Positions 11,627 through 14,396 of a stretch of 14,396 nt of DNA are shown here, piece after piece. Each line of letters begins with the position of its first letter. The stretch's first letter is position 1. This stretch comes from Bacillota bacterium (GTDB lineage: Bacteria; Bacillota; Clostridia; Monoglobales; Firm-18). Location: positions 1 to 14,396 of the forward strand of contig JALOAJ010000047.1 in the NCBI GenBank assembly GCA_023228885.1, given 5' to 3'. The notes beneath the pieces were generated by a model. That model was not told where the DNA came from, made no database searches, and saw only the letters and a program-made list of their open reading frames with translations. The translations under genes and the position numbers were made by a program.

Positions 11627-12226
11627 TCATACTCTTACACGGAACGAATAAACGTAGTTACGCCAAATTTTCTTTTTCTTATAGTCCATCGCTCCACTGA
11701 AAATTTCGGAAAACATTTCTGCAAACTTTTCTCCAACTTCTTTGTTGAACTTTTGGAACCTATACACAAATTGCCGTACCGTCAACTTTCCCCGATATTC
11801 AGAAAACACGTGAACTTTCATCATCCCCGGCCCTCGTTTTTTTCTAAGCTTTACCATTTTTTGCCAGTCCGTCAACGCGACCGCTTTTAGAAATTTTGGC
11901 AACGTTCGTTTTTTGCGGTTTATCTGTACTGTAAAAACTGTTTCGCCTTGTTTGGTTTTGCGCGGGTTCTTATGTATGCGAAATTCGTTATCCGGGGCGT
12001 TTGGTAAAGGGCGATACTTTGGACGGTTTTCGCCTTTTGGGCGTTTGGTTTTCGGAACCGGTTTAAACGTTTTCGCGCTCTTTACTTTAGTAACTTTGCG
12101 CCTAACTGCTTTTTTCGCAGGTTTGCGCTTTGCTACTTTCTTAGTAACTTTGCGCCTAACTACTTTCTTCGCAGGTTTGCGCTTTGCTACTTTCTTAGTC
12201 GTCGTCTTTTTCTTCCGTCTTTTCAT
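11627..12226 (-). CDS. Highly basic repeat-tailed protein; terminal-protein or histone-like candidate (199 aa)
   Basis: The N-terminal ~50 residues are almost all Lys/Arg/Ala/Val/Thr/Pro and contain an 18-residue unit, KKVAKRKPAKKVVRRKVT (11-28), repeated at 29-46 with one change. This resembles the tails of H1-like and Hc1-like DNA-condensing proteins. The linker to about 85 is basic and Pro-rich. The remaining ~110 residues look folded and helical (LTDWQKMVKLRKKRG, LTVRQFVYRFQKFNKEVGE, KIWRNYVYSFRVRV). In phi29 and PRD1 the terminal protein gene lies near the polymerase gene and the protein has a basic DNA-binding N-terminus, so this is the best terminal-protein candidate here. A histone-like packaging protein is the main alternative. 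The start overlaps the preceding acidic gene by 32 bases. Confidence 0.6.
   Translation of the reverse strand: MKRRKKKTTTKKVAKRKPAKKVVRRKVTKKVAKRKPAKKAVRRKVTKVKSAKTFKPVPKTKRPKGENRPKYRPLPNAPDNEFRIHKNPRKTKQGETVFTVQINRKKRTLPKFLKAVALTDWQKMVKLRKKRGPGMMKVHVFSEYRGKLTVRQFVYRFQKFNKEVGEKFAEMFSEIFSGAMDYKKKKIWRNYVYSFRVRV
12088..12195. repeat. Two 54-bp tandem repeats inside the basic protein gene
   Basis: Units at 12088-12141 and 12142-12195 are identical at 52 of 54 positions by eye, both starting TAGTAACTTTGCGCC on the + strand, and a partial third begins at 12196. The period is 18 codons, so copy number can change without a frameshift. The near identity at DNA level suggests recent duplication or ongoing slippage/recombination. 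Confidence 0.9.
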
Positions 12227-12461
12227 CCGGCCAATTTGCTAATTCGAAAATGTGGTAGCCGTCTTCCTCCATGCGTATTTCAAGAATCGGGTGTGAGTCC
12301 TCGCAAATACTTAACGCACTTATGAACTCTTTTGTAAAGGGAAGCGCAATGCGCGAACCGTCTTGTTTTTCGAGAATGATCTTTTCGTTTTCATCCTCCA
12401 CAAGTTTTGCGATGATAACACGCCCGACTTTCAGGCGTGGTATTAATTCAGTTTTTGACAT
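12195..12461 (-). CDS. Acidic unknown protein (88 aa)
   Basis: No family is recognised. It starts MSKTELIPRLKVGRVIIAKL, continues with strand-like stretches (KIILEKQDGSRIALPF, HPILEIRMEEDGYHIFEL) and ends in a very acidic tail (DEKTEEKDDD). It may be a small beta-barrel-type fold, but this is only an impression. It is encoded directly before the extremely basic 199-aa protein and overlaps it by 32 bases, so an acidic partner or DNA-mimic that keeps the basic protein soluble is conceivable. It is the first gene after the SSB terminator and has its own AT-rich leader (TATTATAACAAACAAAC before ATG). Confidence 0.55.
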   Translation of the reverse strand: MSKTELIPRLKVGRVIIAKLVEDENEKIILEKQDGSRIALPFTKEFISALSICEDSHPILEIRMEEDGYHIFELANWPDEKTEEKDDD

Positions 12462-12475
12462 AGTTTGTTTGTTAT

Positions 12476-12515
12476 AATATTTAAAAAACCGGTGGCAATC
12501 GTAAAACCACCGGTT
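12476..12515 (-). terminator. Intrinsic terminator after the SSB candidate
   Basis: AACCGGTGG (12487-12495) pairs perfectly with CCACCGGTT (12507-12515). On the - strand the hairpin is followed by TTTTTTAAATATT, a good T tract. It lies between the OB-fold gene and the acidic/basic/HNH/MazG/polymerase operon, and probably insulates SSB expression from the replication operon. Confidence 0.85.
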
Positions 12516-12556
12516 GTCTATATAGTTGCACGCTTTAACCTAAGTTGAAAGAACGC

Positions 12557-12988
12557 CTACGATTTACTTTTAAACTTCATTTGAACAACGCGAAATTTTG
12601 TAAACTGTTTACCGGTAGATGTTTGCGATTTCTCCACAAACTCTATTTTGAACAAATCACCCTTTTTCGCCTTATCCAAATGTTTTGCAATTTGGTGGTT
12701 AGCGGGACAAATGCATTCCCGGCCATTCGCTTGTAACATAAGATACCCGATAGTATCCCCTTTCTCCCATTGGTCGCCAAAGTCTTCTTCGGCGATAACG
12801 GGGGATTGATACAGGCCTATTAACGTTCCTTGTTCTTCGAAATCGTGCCAGCCCGCGCCTGATTCAAGCACTTCACTTTCTTCCACGTCCTCCAAATTGA
12901 AAGCGGGCGGCGTGGGAGTGTTGGTAATTTCTTCAATGTCTCCCAGAAATGAATCCGTTACTTTTTGTGTTTTTTTAGTTTTTGCCAT
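12557..12988 (-). CDS. Single-stranded DNA-binding (OB-fold) protein candidate (143 aa)
   Basis: An N-terminal flexible acidic part (to about 45) precedes a region that reads like an OB-fold. It has GTLIGLYQSP (54-63), KGDTIGYLMLQ (76-86), a CICPANHQIAKHL turn and helix (92-104), and GDLFKIEFVEKSQTSTGKQ (110-128), ending FTKFRVVQMKF. The pattern of an opening strand, a long loop, a helix before strand four and a T-G-K/R turn before the last strand matches small phage ssDNA-binding proteins. Protein-primed replication exposes long displaced strands, so an abundant SSB is expected. The gene is monocistronic by its surroundings, with terminators on both sides, which suits high expression. An alternative is another OB-fold replication accessory. 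Confidence 0.55.
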   Translation of the reverse strand: MAKTKKTQKVTDSFLGDIEEITNTPTPPAFNLEDVEESEVLESGAGWHDFEEQGTLIGLYQSPVIAEEDFGDQWEKGDTIGYLMLQANGRECICPANHQIAKHLDKAKKGDLFKIEFVEKSQTSTGKQFTKFRVVQMKFKSKS

Positions 12989-13019
12989 AATTGAAATGTG
13001 TTTGGTTGTGAATTACTTA

Positions 13020-13054
13020 TAAAAACGAAAACCCGCCCGGTTAGGGCAGGTTTT
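13020..13054 (-). terminator. Intrinsic terminator before the SSB gene
   Basis: AAAACCCGCCC (13028-13038) pairs with GGGCAGGTTTT (13044-13054). The single mismatch is a U-G wobble in the - strand RNA. The - strand continues CGTTTTTAT after the stem. It ends the transcript of the 86-aa gene, and the OB-fold gene therefore needs its own promoter in the 12989-13027 gap or relies on read-through. Confidence 0.8.
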
Positions 13055-13074
13055 GCATAGGAAAGCGTTTCCGC

Positions 13075-13335
13075 CTATCCTACCTCTTTGTCCAAGGAAT
13101 CAAATTCACGTGCAATCTTCTTTGTTGCCCAGTCTTTTAGTTTGCGGTTCTCGTCTTTAAGGGCCTCAATTGCTTCCTTTAATGCCGGCTGTTTTCCGCT
13201 CTTATAACCCGGCATATCCATAAGGGACTGAATGCCTTTGATGTTCTTTTTGTAAGTCCGCATGACGTCCCGGAATGCCGGGCCTTCGTTTACGTCCTCT
13301 TTTTGCGATTGTTGTGAGTTTGCAGTTTTTGCCAT
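13075..13335 (-). CDS. Unknown helical, charged protein (86 aa)
   Basis: No family is recognised. After a polar start (MAKTANSQQSQKEDVNEGPA) the protein is largely helical, with a probable coiled coil near residues 50-80 (ALKEAIEALKDENRKLKDWA, then KKIAREFDSL). There is no cysteine and no membrane segment. Its opening codons ATGGCAAAAAC are shared with the OB-fold gene at 12988, suggesting a common optimised initiation region. It is flanked by a terminator downstream. A small DNA-binding or regulatory dimer is possible. Confidence 0.55.
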   Translation of the reverse strand: MAKTANSQQSQKEDVNEGPAFRDVMRTYKKNIKGIQSLMDMPGYKSGKQPALKEAIEALKDENRKLKDWATKKIAREFDSLDKEVG

Positions 13336-13342
13336 AATTGTA

Positions 13343-13531
13343 TTAATTATTAGTTGCCCGGTTCCGCCGGGTTGCGGTTTGTGATTTAGTACGGATTTTT
13401 ACGATGTAGTGAGTTTTTGACATTGATATGTCGGCGGCGAACATGGCCGCGAAATTGATTGCCGCGCATAAGTCTTTTGTGCTGTATGTGCGAGCTTTGG
13501 CGTTGTCGCCGATTAGAACTATATCACTCAT
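13343..13531 (-). CDS. Unknown small protein (62 aa)
   Basis: The start is taken at ATG 13531 because a good promoter (13549-13579) and the leader AAACCAAACAACAAT end just before it. The longer in-frame opening at 13618 would translate through that promoter. The product starts MSDIVLIGDNAKARTYSTKD, has a small-residue-rich helix (LCAAINFAAMFAADISM), a strand (THYIVKIRTKS) and a basic tail (TRRNRATNN). No family is recognised. The strong promoter, matching the one at the right end, suggests an early or abundant product, possibly a host-takeover or regulatory protein. Confidence 0.55.
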   Translation of the reverse strand: MSDIVLIGDNAKARTYSTKDLCAAINFAAMFAADISMSKTHYIVKIRTKSQTATRRNRATNN

Positions 13532-13548
13532 ATTGTTGTTTGGTTTTG

Positions 13549-13579
13549 TTAATATACGAAAAATTTTTGAGAGTGCAAA
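13549..13579 (-). promoter_or_regulatory. Bacteroidetes-type promoter of the 62-aa gene
   Basis: On the - strand TTTG (13576-13579), then 19 bases, then TATATTAA (13549-13556) resembles the Bacteroidetes consensus TTTG-N19-21-TAnnTTTG. A 14-base stretch (13551-13564, AATATACGAAAAAT on the + strand) is repeated exactly at 14366-14379, in the same place relative to the gene at the right end. Start codon 13531 follows after a G-free AAACCAAACAA-type leader. Confidence 0.65.
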
Positions 13580-13580
13580 A

Positions 13581-13679
13581 TCAATTTGCAGAATCTCGCC
13601 GTTTGTGTAATATTCCAAACGGCCTATCTAACCAAAACATAACTTCTTTGCGTTTATGCTTTTTAGACGCCATAGGCAT
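13581..13679 (-). CDS. Possible very short gene (32 aa)
   Basis: The frame from ATG 13679 to the stop at 13581 would give MPMASKKHKRKEVMFWLDRP and 12 more residues, strongly basic at first. It lies between two promoter-like elements (13706-13713 upstream, 13549-13579 downstream) in a 190-base stretch otherwise without a gene. No overlap coupling or homology supports it. It may instead be a non-coding leader. Confidence 0.25.
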   Translation of the reverse strand: MPMASKKHKRKEVMFWLDRPFGILHKRRDSAN

Positions 13680-13705
13680 AAGGCCCAATCTGACGGTTAT
13701 GGATA

Positions 13706-13713
13706 CAAATATA
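13706..13713 (-). promoter_or_regulatory. TATATTTG, -7-like element
   Basis: On the - strand this octamer matches the Bacteroidetes -7 consensus TAnnTTTG exactly. No TTTG or TTG is found 19-21 bases upstream, so support is partial. It would start a transcript just after the lipoprotein gene. Confidence 0.35.
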
Positions 13714-13723
13714 AAAGTTTCCA

Positions 13724-13882
13724 TTATTTGTAGGTTTCGCAGGTTTGTACACTTTGACGTTTTGGTTTTACAGGGTTGTATGACCGCTTTGCCGTCACGC
13801 ATGAACTGGTAAGTATCGCAATGGTTAGCACTATGCATAACCATGCGAAAAAGCCTAAGTCGATTTTTGTTAGTTTTTTCAT
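13724..13882 (-). CDS. Small lipoprotein (52 aa)
   Basis: The start at ATG 13882 is set by ATGA overlap (13879-13882) with the preceding gene; an in-frame opening at 13945 is rejected. The product begins MKKLTKIDLGFFAWLCIVLT and continues AILTSSC, a signal peptide with a lipobox in which Cys28 would be lipidated. Only about 24 mature residues remain, basic and rich in Pro, Lys and Gln, with one more Cys. Very short phage lipoproteins act as outer spanins (Rz1-like) or as superinfection-exclusion proteins. Its early position at the right end, away from the muramidase, favours exclusion or host takeover slightly over lysis. No family is recognised. Confidence 0.6.
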   Translation of the reverse strand: MKKLTKIDLGFFAWLCIVLTIAILTSSCVTAKRSYNPVKPKRQSVQTCETYK

Positions 13883-14043
13883 TTTGGTGCGTTTTCGGTT
13901 AAAACTTTTGAAAGGCATTCGCATGCACTTATCCATTTTCGCCATTCATCCAATAAGGATTTATTTGAGGGCATGGATAAGGCTAATTTTCGGGCTTCAT
14001 AACACTTTGTTATAAATGCCGCTGCAATTTGTGTTTCGTTCAT
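13879..14043 (-). CDS. Unknown small helical protein (54 aa)
   Basis: The frame from ATG 14043 to TGA 13879-13881 overlaps the lipoprotein start as ATGA, which supports both genes. The product starts MNETQIAAAFITKCYEARKL and looks entirely helical, with WRKW in the middle and a CEC pair near residues 41-43. There is no membrane segment or signal peptide. No family is recognised. The leader before it is A/C-rich (AAAACTAACCAATTACCAAA before ATG). Early promoter-proximal genes of this size in phages often act on host proteins. Confidence 0.55.
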   Translation of the reverse strand: MNETQIAAAFITKCYEARKLALSMPSNKSLLDEWRKWISACECLSKVLTENAPK

Positions 14044-14086
14044 TTTGGTAATTGGTTAGTTTTTGCCATTTAGTATAAAGCAAAGG

Positions 14087-14341
14087 TCATGCCAAAATGA
14101 TGTAAATATCGTTTCGGCCATATCCGTCTATGCCGTACGTGTACTTTATTCCCGCAAAATCAAGAATTAGCAAAATAGTATGTTCATAGTCATAACCGGA
14201 TTTGGTCTTATGGTTAAGTTTTACTGGTCTTATCTTTTTGCTTTTAGTTGTCATTATTTCCATTATACGCTTTTGGCGCGTTCCGTGAATACGGAAATGT
14301 TGCATTTGTTCAATAAATGCCTGTTTGGTTTGTGCTTTCAT
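14087..14341 (-). CDS. Unknown basic early protein (84 aa)
   Basis: This is the first gene of the leftward arm, read from a promoter placed in the terminal repeat. The product starts MKAQTKQAFIEQMQHFRIHG, is strongly basic to about residue 45 (TRQKRIMEIMTTKSKKIRPVK), then has a hydrophobic helix or strand (TILLILDFAGI) and a Tyr/Gly-rich end (KYTYGIDGYGRNDIYIILA). No family is recognised. The basic N-terminal half suggests nucleic acid binding. Being the terminal gene, it may regulate early transcription or act at the origin. In-frame Met codons at residues 13, 27 and 30 leave some doubt on the start. Confidence 0.55.
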   Translation of the reverse strand: MKAQTKQAFIEQMQHFRIHGTRQKRIMEIMTTKSKKIRPVKLNHKTKSGYDYEHTILLILDFAGIKYTYGIDGYGRNDIYIILA

Positions 14342-14363
14342 GGTGTATGTTTTTTGTTTGGTT

Positions 14364-14394
14364 TAAATATACGAAAAATACCCCAACCAAACAA
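14364..14394 (-). promoter_or_regulatory. Right-end early promoter overlapping the terminal repeat
   Basis: On the - strand TTG (14392-14394, inside the terminal repeat), 20 bases, then TATATTTA (14364-14371) resembles the Bacteroidetes promoter TTG-N19-21-TAnnTTTG. The segment 14366-14379 is identical to 13551-13564 in the second promoter of this arm. The leader AAACCAAACAAAAAAC then leads to ATG 14341. Transcription would start about 30-35 bases from the genome end. Confidence 0.6.
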
Positions 14395-14396
14395 TT
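14382..14396 (-). repeat. Right terminal inverted repeat
   Basis: These last 15 bases are the exact reverse complement of 26-40; the 16th base (14381) no longer matches. The repeat marks the right end of a linear genome, presumably covalently bound to a terminal protein at its 5' end and used as a replication origin. It also supplies the upstream element of the early promoter. Confidence 0.75.

Noticed and set aside
12088..12195. CRISPR-like repeat array
   Set aside because: The units are head-to-tail with no spacers and are in frame within a coding gene.
11913..12242. 109-aa Phe/Leu-rich open frame on the + strand
   Set aside because: Antisense of the Lys/Arg repeat region. Lys codons read in reverse give Phe/Leu runs that only mimic a membrane protein.
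1..14396. FLiP-like circular ssDNA phage, or an integrated prophage
   Set aside because: A protein-primed polymerase with terminal inverted repeats argues for a linear dsDNA genome. There is no replication initiator of the rolling-circle type, no integrase, no attachment site and no host flank.

Overview
The window looks like an essentially complete, small, linear dsDNA genome of a tailless phage, most likely infecting a Bacteroidetes (flavobacterial-type) host. Seen directly: a family B DNA polymerase with the spacing of protein-primed enzymes; a small FtsK/HerA-type packaging ATPase; two capsid-like proteins that share motifs with each other; a muramidase; many small membrane proteins. The last 15 bases of the window are the exact inverted repeat of bases 26-40. 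There is no tail, portal, large terminase, tape-measure, integrase or bacterial housekeeping gene. The Bacteroidetes assignment is inferred from A/C-rich leaders without Shine-Dalgarno sequences, TTG/TTTG - N19-20 - TAnnTTT(G)-like promoters, a Bacteroidetes-like fibre and many 4-base ATGA gene overlaps.

The genome has two convergent arms that meet at 7163-7166. The left arm (+ strand, 290-7166) carries virion and lysis functions: a 47-aa membrane protein; capsid protein 1; an intrinsic terminator; capsid protein 2; a 328-aa protein with a C-terminal membrane anchor; a HExxH metallopeptidase with a C-terminal anchor; a GH108 muramidase with a C-terminal hydrophobic tail; a 137-aa unknown; a 562-aa Gly/Ser/Thr/Asn-rich spike or fibre with an internal signal-like segment; and a 57-aa membrane protein.

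The right arm (- strand, read from the right end inward, 14341 to 7163) begins at a promoter whose upstream element lies inside the terminal repeat. It carries small early or unknown genes (including a small lipoprotein), an OB-fold SSB candidate, an acidic protein, a very basic protein with an 18-residue tandem repeat (terminal protein or histone-like candidate), an HNH nuclease, a MazG-like pyrophosphohydrolase, the DNA polymerase, a zinc-ribbon protein, several tiny membrane proteins, a 209-aa protein with an AT-hook-like motif, and the packaging ATPase.

The genes suggest this scheme: a terminal protein primes the polymerase at the inverted repeats and SSB coats displaced strands; MazG and HNH act on nucleotides and DNA; two paralogous jelly-roll-type capsid proteins form a shell, possibly around an internal membrane holding the tail-anchored proteins; the ATPase packages DNA; the membrane-tethered muramidase and peptidase act on the cell wall. 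Protein-primed replication combined with two paralogous capsid proteins in a Bacteroidetes-type phage is the main candidate for something little described. The fold of the capsid proteins, the internal membrane and the identity of the terminal protein are inferences.
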